Assembly: GCA_937930635.1 (NCBI GenBank)
Contig: CALHCF010000021.1
Span: forward strand, 1-64,000
Length of the DNA: 64,000 nt
Reading direction: 5' to 3'
DNA from: an uncultured Rhizobiaceae group bacterium
GTDB lineage: Bacteria; Pseudomonadota; Alphaproteobacteria; Rhizobiales; Rhizobiaceae
Shown here: piece after piece, positions 36,601-44,164 of the stretch
How positions within the stretch are numbered: position 1 is the first letter of the stretch
How the letters are laid out: every line of letters begins with the position of its first letter
Notes under the pieces: model-generated
What the model was told of the DNA's origin: nothing
What the model saw: the letters and a program-made list of their open reading frames with translations, nothing else
Databases searched by the model: none
Program-made: the position numbers and the translations under genes

Positions 36601-37181
36601 ATGGGAAAAAGGTGGCCGAAGGTCTTGGCCTTGGGCTGTCAATCGTCAAACGGCTCGCAGAGACTTTGGATCACCTCATCAAGCTGGACTCTGCTCCGGG
36701 CCGGGGCACAACCTTCGAGATCACAACACCTCTGGCTATCCCGCGAGAAGTGGCGGTGGGAAATACAAATATTTCCTCAGCCGCTCCGGCACTGGATCTG
36801 TCCGGTGTAAGTGTTATCTGCATCGACAACGAACCCCGCATTTTGGCCGGTATGAAAAGTCTTCTGGGTGGATGGGGATGTGAGGTTATCACCTGTGAAG
36901 GCTCGGGTGATCTGTCTGCCAATCTTGGGGCAAAATCACCTGACATCGTTATTGCGGACTATCATCTTGAAAACGAGACTGGGCTCGACGTCATTGCGCA
37001 AATTCGCGGCCAAACTCATCGAGATCTTGCCGCCGTTCTTGTGACAGCAGACCGCAGCGCGGCGGTCCGTAAAATTGCCGAAGCTTCCGAAGTCGCTCTT
37101 TTGCACAAACCGCTGAAACCTGCCGCTCTACGGGCGGTTTTTGCCCGCATACTGGCGCAACGCCCGGTAGCGGCGGAGTAA
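33675..37181 (+). CDS. Hybrid sensor histidine kinase with sodium:solute symporter sensor domain
   Basis: A 1168-residue membrane kinase. Residues ~1-510 are a sodium:solute symporter-like domain with about 12-13 helices, thought in such proteins (CbrA and relatives) to sense or carry a nutrient. Then come a PAS-like domain (~640-750), a coiled linker (~755-800; NETLERRVHERTQELTRL), a HisKA domain with the phospho-accepting His813 in GHDILQPLNAARLY, and an ATPase domain (NLVSNAIKYSD, GLGLSIVKRL). A C-terminal receiver carries the phosphorylated Asp1095 in IADYHLENE. All catalytic parts are intact. The next gene, convergent, encodes a response regulator, and a separate symporter follows. The three probably form a nutrient-responsive system for a small carboxylate such as acetate. 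Confidence 0.9.
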   Translation: MQGWSVVLAAVGYLLFLFVVASFGDRRRRNVGEQRSRPAIYALSLAIYCTSWTFFGSVGLAATSGLDFLAIYLGPILMITFGFPLFNHIISVAKAERITSIADFIASRYGKSTTVGALAAVIAVLGTVPYIALQLKAISTSVDTMVTRYQPGVFGGAEAPVDTSFFVSLLLALFAILFGTRHADATEHQDGLMLAVATESIVKLIAFLAVGLFVTFFLFDGVGDIIAQASDSAFVTNTFFGGIYPVTFAVFTLLSFCAFVLLPRQFHVGVVENHSEAEARAARWMFPFYLVLINLFVIPVAVAGMLTFGTSVDADSYVLALPLDADSSIISLTVFIGGLSAATAMVIVACVALAIMISNNLVLPLILGSERFARMPRPQDLGRDMAPFLLKVRRTAIFGILTLAYAYFQVAGDSAALASIGLLSFAAVAQFAPAFFGGMVWRRATARGAIWGMIAGFAMWFYTLFLPTVLDSSASLLLDGPFGISWFRPQGLFGIDATAINHGVFVSLATNALIYVGISLSRLPKPIERMQAHAFSLLDRRSQRVPLFEGRSITVAELKATTANYLGRERCERAFDLHFRQGNDTPETRQIADDNTIVFAENLLASAIGAASSRLVMSLLLQKHDPTDETTIQLLGDASEALQYNRDLLQTALDQVEQGISVFDREFRLSSWNRQFRTLLDLPQELGNAGTPLATIASSIGNRTTPSSDAVDDFTKRLLEVDQPLQITMAESGRIIEILTKTVPDGGLVISWNDMTEKVTAARDLQTANETLERRVHERTQELTRLNADLASARESAEAANIGKTKFLAAVGHDILQPLNAARLYTSSLVEKLASNPARDLAGNVDDALESVEDILGAVLAISRLDSGALAPNITTFPVARLFERLEVEFRPIADAKGLDLAVISNSFHVLSDYNLLRRLLQNLVSNAIKYSDTGQVTLDARIRGKNLIFIVQDTGQGIRDEDQEAIFQEFKRLDDGKKVAEGLGLGLSIVKRLAETLDHLIKLDSAPGRGTTFEITTPLAIPREVAVGNTNISSAAPALDLSGVSVICIDNEPRILAGMKSLLGGWGCEVITCEGSGDLSANLGAKSPDIVIADYHLENETGLDVIAQIRGQTHRDLAAVLVTADRSAAVRKIAEASEVALLHKPLKPAALRAVFARILAQRPVAAE

Positions 37182-37197
37182 GCACTCAAGATTGGGC

Positions 37198-37914
37198 TTA
37201 AAGCGTGTTGGCTGGAGCCAATGCGTCGGCACCGAGTTTGGCCAGGCGAATGACCGCCTGGGTTCGGCTATCGACCTCAAGTTTCTGCAGGACGGCAGAG
37301 ACATGAGCTTTAACGGTGGCTTCTGAAACCGAAAGCTCATAGGCGATCTGTTTGTTCAGCAGGCCCTGCGAAATCATTGACAACACCCGTGTCTGTTGTG
37401 GCGTCAATCGGGCAAGACCCGCCAGAAGGTCGGCAATTTCCGCATCCGGCTCGGCAGCAAGGTCAATATCATCGGGTTTCCAGACATTGCCTTGCAGAAC
37501 ATTTGATATGGCTTCACGGATGGTATCAATACCGGCTGACTTGGGCACAAAACCTGATGCCCCCAAATCCAGCGCCCGCCGAACGGTTGCCGGATCGTCG
37601 CTCGCTGAAACAATCACAACCGGAACGCCCGCATGCTCGGCGCGAAGGACCAGCAGTCCGGAAAACCCACTAACCCCGGGCATCGCAAGGTCCAGCAATA
37701 CAAGATCAACGTCCGGATTGGTTTTCAATATCTTCTGCAGGCCTACAAAATCACCTGCTTCGCAAATTTGAACTTCACCACCATAGGCTTCCTCGCCTTC
37801 GAGATAGACATCCAGCCCACCGCTCAGCGCCTGACGCATCGCTCCGCGAAAAAGAGGATGGTCGTCAACAATCACAAGTGTTGTTGCAGGAAGGTTTCCA
37901 GAATCGGGCATCAT
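37198..37914 (-). CDS. LuxR/FixJ-type response regulator
   Basis: A 238-residue two-component regulator. The receiver domain (~10-135) has the acidic pair in VIVDDHPLF, phospho-acceptor Asp75 in LLDLAMPG, the Ser switch in IVSASDD and Lys in FVPKSAG. A LuxR-type helix-turn-helix follows (~165-228; LTPQQTRVLSMISQGLLNKQIAYELSVSEATVKAHVS, core shown in part). It converges on the hybrid kinase gene with a 16-base gap, and it is divergent from the small membrane protein and symporter genes, which it probably activates. This arrangement is common around acetate-type symporters in proteobacteria. Confidence 0.88.
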   Translation of the reverse strand: MMPDSGNLPATTLVIVDDHPLFRGAMRQALSGGLDVYLEGEEAYGGEVQICEAGDFVGLQKILKTNPDVDLVLLDLAMPGVSGFSGLLVLRAEHAGVPVVIVSASDDPATVRRALDLGASGFVPKSAGIDTIREAISNVLQGNVWKPDDIDLAAEPDAEIADLLAGLARLTPQQTRVLSMISQGLLNKQIAYELSVSEATVKAHVSAVLQKLEVDSRTQAVIRLAKLGADALAPANTL

Positions 37915-38111
37915 CCCTCACTCTTTGAAAGCAGAAAGCCAGCCATGTCTGGACAGCAGGCAGAAATTTCGTAAAAACATTTATCCTCAATGTCCATGCT
38001 TTCACGAATGTTCAGGCCCTCAACGGCTGTTAATGATCGTGGATGTTGCGCTTTGAACCAAAGAGCGGCAAGTCTGGTGTATAAATAAAACGTAATCTGG
38101 CTTTCAACCCA

Positions 38112-38444
38112 ATGCGCGACCTTGGTTTCCTCCGCCTAAGCTGGTGGCAAAAAACTCGTATTGCTTGCCTGTCTTTCGTCTTGGTCGCGCTGCTGATGGC
38201 TGTGGCACTCACGATCAGAGTTGCCGGTTCTTCAGGTGCTGCGGAAATCCGCTTTCATTCATGGCTTGCATTTTCAGCCTTTCCCGTCGCCATTGTCATT
38301 TTGATCGCGCTTTTTGCAAGGATGCAGGAACGCATCAACATCCGGTCTGGCGGACAAGGTCTGTCCCGCAACCCTGGTCCGCGCTTTCAGGGTGACGAGG
38401 TTGCCCCGGCACCAGACCCACAGTCAAGAACCGGGCAAGACTGA
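38112..38444 (+). CDS. Small two-helix membrane protein, symporter partner
   Basis: A 110-residue protein with two helices (~16-36 and ~52-72) and a Pro- and Arg-rich cytoplasmic tail. It overlaps the symporter start by one base (TGATG), so the two are made together. In many bacteria, symporters of this class are preceded by a small two-helix protein (DUF485 or DUF4212 type). The position, size and topology fit, but I see no clear sequence signature of either family. It probably assembles with the symporter or helps its folding. Confidence 0.68.
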   Translation: MRDLGFLRLSWWQKTRIACLSFVLVALLMAVALTIRVAGSSGAAEIRFHSWLAFSAFPVAIVILIALFARMQERINIRSGGQGLSRNPGPRFQGDEVAPAPDPQSRTGQD

Positions 38445-40060
38445 TGAGTCTGGCAGACCACATTCCTGTAGACCGGCGCAGTATTGGCTCGTCGCGTATC
38501 GTCAATATTCTTTGGCTTACGGGGCTGGCCTTTGTTGCAGGCATTTTCCTGATGGTGTTGTTACAGCGTCTTGGCGCACCGTTGGTCGTTGCTCTGGGCA
38601 TTGTGCTCGTGTTCTCACTGGTTGGTGTCGTAACCCTCTCCTGGATCGGGCGAACCATGACAAGTTCCCTGTATTTTTTTGCAGGACGGCTGGCAGGTGT
38701 CGCACCAAACGGCCTGGGATCAACAACTGACTGGATCAGTGGCGCTTTCTTGATGACATTTTTTGCACTGCCACTTTCTGGAAAACTGGTTCTGGCACCC
38801 GCTGTCATGCTTGCGATACTGATGCAGGCGACCTTGTTTGCAAATGTGTTCCATCGATCTAGCGTTTCATCACCACCCGGGTTCCTTGGATGGCGCTATC
38901 AAAATCGTTTCACAGGTCCTGTGGCCCTGGCTGTGACGTGCAGCATCCTGGTCTTGCTGATTTTTGCAGAATTCGAGGTGGCCCGTCTTTTACTCGCTAC
39001 AATCACGGACCTACCGCTGGAAAGGGCCGGTTTGATCGTTGCCGTTCTGGTCGCTCTTCCCGCGTTGTTTGGGGGCTGGCTGGCGCTCATGATTGTGAAC
39101 TCTGTTCTGGCATTGTGGATGCTTATTGCAGTTCTCAGTCCGGCGATCGCGACAGGTTTTTTTCCGGATTTTCTTCGCACCGGCCTCGAACTGGGGCGGA
39201 GCACCCAGACATTTGCCCCCCTCAATTTTAATGAGGTGGACCTTTTTGGTCTTACGACAGGCGGCGGCATATCCACATTCACGGCAGTAACAACAATGCT
39301 CGTGCTGGCGGCCGGTTTTTCCGTAATGCCGCACACGCTGTCACGCATCGCTTTGCTGAGCCGCCCTGTTGCCACCATTGAAAGTCTGGGCTGGTGCGCA
39401 TTGGGTGGATTTCTGCTGTTCAGCGCCCTCCCCCTGTCCATTGGTCTGATCGGCACCGATCCAGCATCCGACGAACTGGCGGCACTTCTAAAGAGCCAGC
39501 CGGTTCTACACATGATGCCCTACATCGCCTTGTTGTTTGCGGCGTTTAATGCATTGTCGGCAACGTTGTTTGCTTTCTCCAGCGCTATTGTACGCGCCCT
39601 GCGCCGAACCGCCCGGCTCGACCCGGGCGAACAGTCGATCTTCTCAACCCGGTTTCTGGCTTGCTTATGCGCCTTTGGATTGGTCTATGTTTCTCAGGGT
39701 CAAAATCTCAATGCGAGCAAGCTTCTCATTCTGGCGGTGAGCCTGAGTGCCGCAACACTTTTCATGCCAATGGTCGCGGCAGCGTGGATATCTTCCCTGC
39801 CCCGCTGGGCTGCCTTATTGGCCATGCTGACCGGCGCCCTCGCTTTTGGTATTTTTTCGGGAGCACAGTTCCCCGGCAGTGATTTTCTGAACACTTCGGG
39901 CCTGGTTGCATCCAAACTGGCTCCTCTCCAGGCGGGAGCGCTCGGCATGATTGCCAATCTTGCTGTTCTGGTCGCGGCACGTGGCTTTAGTATTATCTCC
40001 AAAAACACGCCAAGCGATTCCAGCCTGGCACTGATCCGCCGTGTTGATCAGATATCCTGA
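38444..40060 (+). CDS. Sodium:solute symporter family protein (acetate/monocarboxylate-type candidate)
   Basis: A 538-residue membrane protein with about 13 helices in the solute:sodium symporter fold. Recognisable parts are ISGAFLMTFFALPLSGK near the sodium-binding first helices, FLGWRYQNRFTGPVALA, SVMPHTLSRIALLSRP and FAAFNALSATLFAFSSAI. The last 40 residues extend past the core. It follows a small two-helix protein in a coupled operon, beside a two-component system with a symporter-like sensor, and before a hydrolase and a thioesterase-like gene. This context suggests uptake of a short organic acid. Family is clear; substrate is inference. Confidence 0.8.
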   Translation: MSLADHIPVDRRSIGSSRIVNILWLTGLAFVAGIFLMVLLQRLGAPLVVALGIVLVFSLVGVVTLSWIGRTMTSSLYFFAGRLAGVAPNGLGSTTDWISGAFLMTFFALPLSGKLVLAPAVMLAILMQATLFANVFHRSSVSSPPGFLGWRYQNRFTGPVALAVTCSILVLLIFAEFEVARLLLATITDLPLERAGLIVAVLVALPALFGGWLALMIVNSVLALWMLIAVLSPAIATGFFPDFLRTGLELGRSTQTFAPLNFNEVDLFGLTTGGGISTFTAVTTMLVLAAGFSVMPHTLSRIALLSRPVATIESLGWCALGGFLLFSALPLSIGLIGTDPASDELAALLKSQPVLHMMPYIALLFAAFNALSATLFAFSSAIVRALRRTARLDPGEQSIFSTRFLACLCAFGLVYVSQGQNLNASKLLILAVSLSAATLFMPMVAAAWISSLPRWAALLAMLTGALAFGIFSGAQFPGSDFLNTSGLVASKLAPLQAGALGMIANLAVLVAARGFSIISKNTPSDSSLALIRRVDQIS

Positions 40061-40072
40061 TAATGGCTGGAC

Positions 40073-41053
40073 ATGACCATGCGAATCCTTCCCATCGATC
40101 CTGCTCTTTTTCACCCTGATGCCATCAGTACTCAGACACACGCATTCAATCGAGACATAATCGACCGATTTGGTGACGCCCCCGATATGTGGCAGTTCGA
40201 GCCCAAAGATATCCGCGCAGCAAGGACAAGCGGGAACGGCCCATTTCCAGTTGACCCTCTCGACCAGCACGCTGAAACCATAACGATAGAAGGGCGGCGC
40301 GGACCGATCGAACTGCGGGTTTTACACCCACGCAACACCAAGCCCAGAGGAACCTATTTGCATTTCCATGGCGGCGGCTGGGTGATTGGCGCTGCTGAAG
40401 CACAAGACGTGAGACTGAGAGCCATCGCCGAAGGGTGCAGCCTCAGTGCAGTTTCCGTTGAGTACAGACTTGCCCCCGAACACCCCTATCCGGCTGGGCC
40501 GGATGATTGCGAAACAGCAGCACATTGGCTGCTGCAGCAAGACGAAATATTCAACAACAGTTTCTTGGCAATCGGCGGCGAAAGCGCTGGCGCTCATCTG
40601 GCGGCGCTGACCCTGCTCCGATTGCGGGACAAGTTGGGGGATTGTCCGTTTCATGCCGCCAATCTGACTGCCGGTGTATTCGACCTTGGTCAGACCCCGA
40701 GCGCAAAAAACTGGAAGGGTGAAAAACTCATTTTAAGCAAACGCGATATGCTGATGTTCACTGCGAACTACCTGCAGGGCGGCGAAGATACGCGCGACCC
40801 AGACGTCTCACCCTTCTATGCGTCGCTTGAAGGGATGCCACCAGCGTTGTTCAGCATAGGAACCTGCGACCTTCTGCTTGATGATAGTGTATTAATGGCA
40901 AGTCGCTGGCATGCTGCAAACGGCAATGCGCAGCTGGACGTGGTTCCAGGGGGTTGCCACGTTTTTCAGAACTTTCCCAATCTGGATATTGCGCAAGAGA
41001 GCAACGCTCGTATTGATGCGTTTCTAGTCGAATGTCTGGACCAGCAATCATGA
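40073..41053 (+). CDS. Alpha/beta hydrolase, HSL (hormone-sensitive lipase) type
   Basis: A 326-residue esterase. It has the HSL-family oxyanion motif HGGG at residues 99-102, the nucleophile elbow GESAG with Ser171, an Asp in TCDLLLDD and the catalytic His in GGCHVFQNF near residue 300, so the triad is complete. Members cleave short-chain esters of many kinds. The gene starts 12 bases after the symporter and its stop overlaps the next gene as ATGA, so the three form one operon. An ATG two codons further in (40079) is an alternative start. Its ester substrate may release the acid carried by the symporter, but this is only suggested by position. Confidence 0.8.
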   Translation: MTMRILPIDPALFHPDAISTQTHAFNRDIIDRFGDAPDMWQFEPKDIRAARTSGNGPFPVDPLDQHAETITIEGRRGPIELRVLHPRNTKPRGTYLHFHGGGWVIGAAEAQDVRLRAIAEGCSLSAVSVEYRLAPEHPYPAGPDDCETAAHWLLQQDEIFNNSFLAIGGESAGAHLAALTLLRLRDKLGDCPFHAANLTAGVFDLGQTPSAKNWKGEKLILSKRDMLMFTANYLQGGEDTRDPDVSPFYASLEGMPPALFSIGTCDLLLDDSVLMASRWHAANGNAQLDVVPGGCHVFQNFPNLDIAQESNARIDAFLVECLDQQS

Positions 41054-41868
41054 ATTTTGGAATTGAAACCCAACGCTCCTTTGTGGACACCTGGGAATGT
41101 GATGAAAATGATCACCTCAATGTGCAATTCTACTGGCAACGATTTGGCGATGCGGCCCGGATCTTTTCGCATCTGGCCAATATTGAGTTTCAACCATGGA
41201 CTGACCGCCACGTGCGCTATCACGGGGAGCTGCGCGCCAGCGCCAATATTGTTGTAAATTCCGCTGGTGTCAGCGACAAAGGCCTCCTGGTGCACAGACT
41301 GGTCAATGGCAGCAATGGCGAGCTTTCAGCGACCGCCGTTGACCGTTATGAAAATGCGGTTGTCCCACAAGACATGCGTTGCTGCATCAACGAAGTACCA
41401 GACGAGGCATTGCCCCGCAGCCTGCCAGAAGAAGCCCTGAGCATCATCAACACGGCTCCTCTCCTTGAGCGGGGGACTGGCCTTGTCAGCCATCGCTCGG
41501 TCATTGCACCAGCAGAGTGTGACGGAGATGGCAACTTGCTTGATCGCGGGCACATTGCTCGTTTCAGCGAGGCGGCAGCGCATCTTTGGCATCACTGCGG
41601 TATGAGAAGAGACTTCCTCCAAACCCGTAATTTGGGTTCGGTCGCTGTTGAGATGAAAGCGACACGCCACGCCATCGCCAAAAGCGGTATGATGGTGGAG
41701 GTCACGTCGTGGCTGGATTCAGTCGGTAAAAAAACATTCTCTTTCCGCCATCAAGTGCATGATGTTGAAAGTGGATCGGTGCTCTATTGCGGCGCTGTCG
41801 TGGCATTATTGATTGATCAAAAGGCTCGTAAAGCGGTAGCTCTGCCGGACGATTTCATACAGGTTTAG
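41050..41868 (+). CDS. Double hot-dog thioesterase-like protein
   Basis: A 272-residue protein that reads as two hot-dog domains in tandem. The first has FVDTWECDENDHLNVQFYW, with the Asp/His pattern of 4-hydroxybenzoyl-CoA-type thioesterases. The second has NLGSVAVEMKATRHAIAKSGM. Such proteins hydrolyse acyl-CoA thioesters. The start is set at ATG 41050, which forms an ATGA overlap with the hydrolase stop; an ATG at 41032 is also in frame. It ends the symporter-hydrolase operon and converges on the next gene with a 4-base overlap. Substrate is unknown. Confidence 0.72.
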   Translation: MNFGIETQRSFVDTWECDENDHLNVQFYWQRFGDAARIFSHLANIEFQPWTDRHVRYHGELRASANIVVNSAGVSDKGLLVHRLVNGSNGELSATAVDRYENAVVPQDMRCCINEVPDEALPRSLPEEALSIINTAPLLERGTGLVSHRSVIAPAECDGDGNLLDRGHIARFSEAAAHLWHHCGMRRDFLQTRNLGSVAVEMKATRHAIAKSGMMVEVTSWLDSVGKKTFSFRHQVHDVESGSVLYCGAVVALLIDQKARKAVALPDDFIQV

Positions 41869-42302
41869 TCGGTCGCTGAAGAACTACGCAGCTTTTTTAC
41901 CAAACCGGCAAAGCGGCGTAAAAAAGCTTCAACCATACCCGTTCCCGGTTCCGTTTTGGACACAGTCTCCTCCTGCTGCCCTTCATTTGAACGATTGTTC
42001 GAAGGGGGGCTGTTTGTGGCTTCCAGTTCTTCGACACGTCTTTCCAGGGCTTCAACACGCTGTTCCAGAGCGTTGTTAGCCGCAGTAAGAGTGTCGCGAT
42101 CATCGTCCGCCATGGTGCAAACAACGTCATTGTCGGTTTTTTGACAGTTTGAAATCGCACCGGACTTCCGATCAAGCCTGATCGCGCCTCCGTTGGCCTC
42201 AACAATCGAGTATCGGCTCGTATCCTGCTGCTCGGCCAAGACCTGCGACGCCGTGATTGAGAGCAGGCAGGCCAGAAAAATTCTGCAAACGGACATGGTC
42301 AT
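41865..42302 (-). CDS. Secreted protein with short coiled coil, unrecognised
   Basis: A 145-residue protein with a signal peptide (SVCRIFLACLLSITASQVLA, cleavage after VLA). The mature part has a short domain with two cysteines (SNCQKTDNDVVC) that may pair, then a leucine-type coiled coil (NNALEQRVEALERRVEELEA), a polar linker and an amphipathic C-terminal helix (MVEAFLRRFAGLVKKL). I do not recognise a family. The start is set at ATG 42302; another ATG two codons later and a TTG at 42320 are possible. It overlaps the thioesterase gene tail to tail. Confidence 0.65.
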   Translation of the reverse strand: MTMSVCRIFLACLLSITASQVLAEQQDTSRYSIVEANGGAIRLDRKSGAISNCQKTDNDVVCTMADDDRDTLTAANNALEQRVEALERRVEELEATNSPPSNNRSNEGQQEETVSKTEPGTGMVEAFLRRFAGLVKKLRSSSATD

Positions 42303-42695
42303 ATCTGTGCGTCTTTCCAATCTGGTTCTTCAGGAGGTTTGGTCAACAAACCCCAAGGCCCACCGCGGCTAAAGTCAAATCTATCAAGTGTTGCAACGCC
42401 GGTGCAAGCGTGAGCCGCCAGATCTGCCAACGACAACGAGAATGCCATCAGCTGATCAGGAAAAATCTGCTTAATAAACAGTAACTTCAAACGTCGGATA
42501 AGGACGGTTTTGAGTAAACCTTCTTTCGCACCTGACAAGCCATCGTTAGCTCAGACTGGCCCGGACTTTCTTGGCGAAGGACGGGCTGGTCGGGCGGTTG
42601 GTTTGGGGCACAACACCAACCGCCCAACCAGTTTTGGGCAGACAGAGCAGGCCGGTTTTGCTAGGTACCAGGCATTGCTGAGCCGGACCTATCCT
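42303..42695. other. Intergenic region upstream of the DUF952-pyrD operon
   Basis: These 393 bases lie between divergent genes. A forward frame from 42510 runs into the DUF952 gene, but its first 62 residues look non-coding and cover a strong hairpin. No RNA gene was recognised. Confidence 0.55.
42586..42635 (+). terminator. Terminator-like hairpin in the DUF952-pyrD leader
   Basis: CTGGT-GGGCGGTTGGT pairs with ACCAACCGCCC-ACCAG: 16 pairs with one opposed mismatch (C against A), a 12-base loop, then TTTT. A smaller stem, GCCCG/CGGGC at 42559-42586, shares its last base. The hairpin lies 61 bases before the DUF952 start, so it may act as an attenuator or end an upstream transcript. Confidence 0.55.
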
Positions 42696-43058
42696 ATGGA
42701 ACACCCGCAGATAATTTATAAGATCACGCCACGCGACACCTGGGAGCAGGCGCAACGTCTGGGAACGTTCACCGGCGCGCCAATCGATATAGCTGACGGG
42801 TTTATTCATTTCTCCACGGCCCCACAGGTGGCTGAAACGGCAGCAAAGCATTTTGCCGGGCAAGATGACCTTCTGCTGGTCGCGATAGATACTGCGACAT
42901 TGGGTAAATCGCTTAAATACGAAGTATCGCGCGGTGGTGATCTCTTCCCTCATCTCTACACCGATCTTTCCATGACGGCGGTGCGCTGGGTGAAACCGAT
43001 GCCGCTTGGTGACGATGGCCACCACCGCCTTCCCGAGCTTGAAAGCACAGGGTCTTGA
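42696..43058 (+). CDS. DUF952 family protein
   Basis: A 120-residue cytoplasmic protein of the DUF952 family. The family signature is visible: IYKITPRDTWEQAQRLG at the start, DIADGFIHFST in the middle, LLLVAIDTATLG, and DLFPHLYTDL near the end. Function is unknown; the fold has been compared with ADP-ribosyltransferase-like proteins, but I see no proof of activity here. The ATG at 42696 starts directly at the conserved part; a longer frame from 42510 passes through a hairpin and is rejected. Its TGA overlaps the TTG start of pyrD, so the two are coupled, an arrangement often seen in alphaproteobacteria. Confidence 0.83.
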   Translation: MEHPQIIYKITPRDTWEQAQRLGTFTGAPIDIADGFIHFSTAPQVAETAAKHFAGQDDLLLVAIDTATLGKSLKYEVSRGGDLFPHLYTDLSMTAVRWVKPMPLGDDGHHRLPELESTGS

Positions 43059-44164
43059 GGCGTCTGTTCGAAAAGCTCTATGGCGGCTTTGGACGTGAGG
43101 CATTGTTTGCACTGGATGCCGAGCGCGCTCACGGGGTTTCAATTTGTGCTCTGCAAAAAGGGCTTCACCCGGTTGTCGATGCGGCGTTCGATTCAAAACT
43201 GGCGGTCAATATTGCCGGTTTGAGCTTTCCCAATCCACTGGGTATGGCTGCTGGATTTGACAAGAACGCAGACGTGCCCGACGCGCTGTTGCGCATGGGT
43301 TTCGGTCATACGGAAGTTGGAACCGTGACACCTCTGCCGCAACCTGGAAATCCCAAACCACGCATCTTTCGTCTGCGCGACCATGAAGCTGTGATCAACC
43401 GCCTTGGTTTCAACAGCAAAGGCCATGACGCGGCCTTGGCCAGGCTGAAACGGCGACGCAACCGCAGCGGAATTGTCGGTATCAATATTGGCGCCAACAA
43501 AACGAGTGAGAATTTTGCAGCTGACTATGTCGCCGGGATCAAAGCTTTTGCCGATGTTGCCGATTATTTTACCGTCAATATTTCATCACCAAACACGCCC
43601 GGTTTACGGGCATTACAGGGTGCTGATCCACTGGCTGATCTACTGGACCGTGTCAGCGAGGCACGCGCTCAATATAAGCCGACAGCAGGAAACCGGGTTC
43701 CTGTATTTCTGAAGATCGCACCCGACCTCAGCGAAGAGGAAATGGATACCATCGCCGCCGCAGTGTTGGCTTCAGATGTCGATGCCTTGATAGTCTCCAA
43801 CACAACCGTATCCCGCTCCGCCGTGGCTGATCACCAGACTGCGCGCGAAGCAGGCGGACTGTCCGGCAAACCGATTTTCGAACTTTCGACGACGGTTCTG
43901 GCAAAAATGTACCAACGACTGAACGGCCGACTGCCACTGATCGGTGTTGGCGGCATCCACGACGCGGAGTCAGCGCGTCAGAAAATAGAAGCCGGCGCAT
44001 CCCTCATCCAGCTCTATACCGGCCTTATTTACAAAGGTCCTGCCCTGCCCACCGATATCATCAACGGCTTGTCACTTGCGGTAAAAGAAGCCGGTGTGAA
44101 CAGCATCAGCGATTTATGTGGGCGATCAAACAAAGCCTGGGCTTCGCGAAACCTACCTGATTAG
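43055..44164 (+). CDS. pyrD: Dihydroorotate dehydrogenase (quinone), class 2
   Basis: PyrD oxidises dihydroorotate to orotate in pyrimidine synthesis and passes electrons to quinone at the inner membrane. The 369-residue protein has the class 2 build: an N-terminal helix pair for membrane binding (residues ~1-40), then the FMN barrel with GMAAGFDKNA, NRLGFNSKGHD, ISSPNTPGLR with the catalytic serine, FLKIAPDLS, NTTVSR and the FMN phosphate loop GVGGIHDAESA. A TTG start at 43055 overlaps the DUF952 stop. It converges on the MATE gene with a 4-base overlap. Confidence 0.93.
   Translation: MRRLFEKLYGGFGREALFALDAERAHGVSICALQKGLHPVVDAAFDSKLAVNIAGLSFPNPLGMAAGFDKNADVPDALLRMGFGHTEVGTVTPLPQPGNPKPRIFRLRDHEAVINRLGFNSKGHDAALARLKRRRNRSGIVGINIGANKTSENFAADYVAGIKAFADVADYFTVNISSPNTPGLRALQGADPLADLLDRVSEARAQYKPTAGNRVPVFLKIAPDLSEEEMDTIAAAVLASDVDALIVSNTTVSRSAVADHQTAREAGGLSGKPIFELSTTVLAKMYQRLNGRLPLIGVGGIHDAESARQKIEAGASLIQLYTGLIYKGPALPTDIINGLSLAVKEAGVNSISDLCGRSNKAWASRNLPD

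Noticed and set aside
42510-42695. N-terminal extension of the DUF952 frame
   Set aside because: The 62 extra residues do not resemble the family, and the DNA holds a 16-pair hairpin. ATG 42696 begins exactly at the conserved domain.
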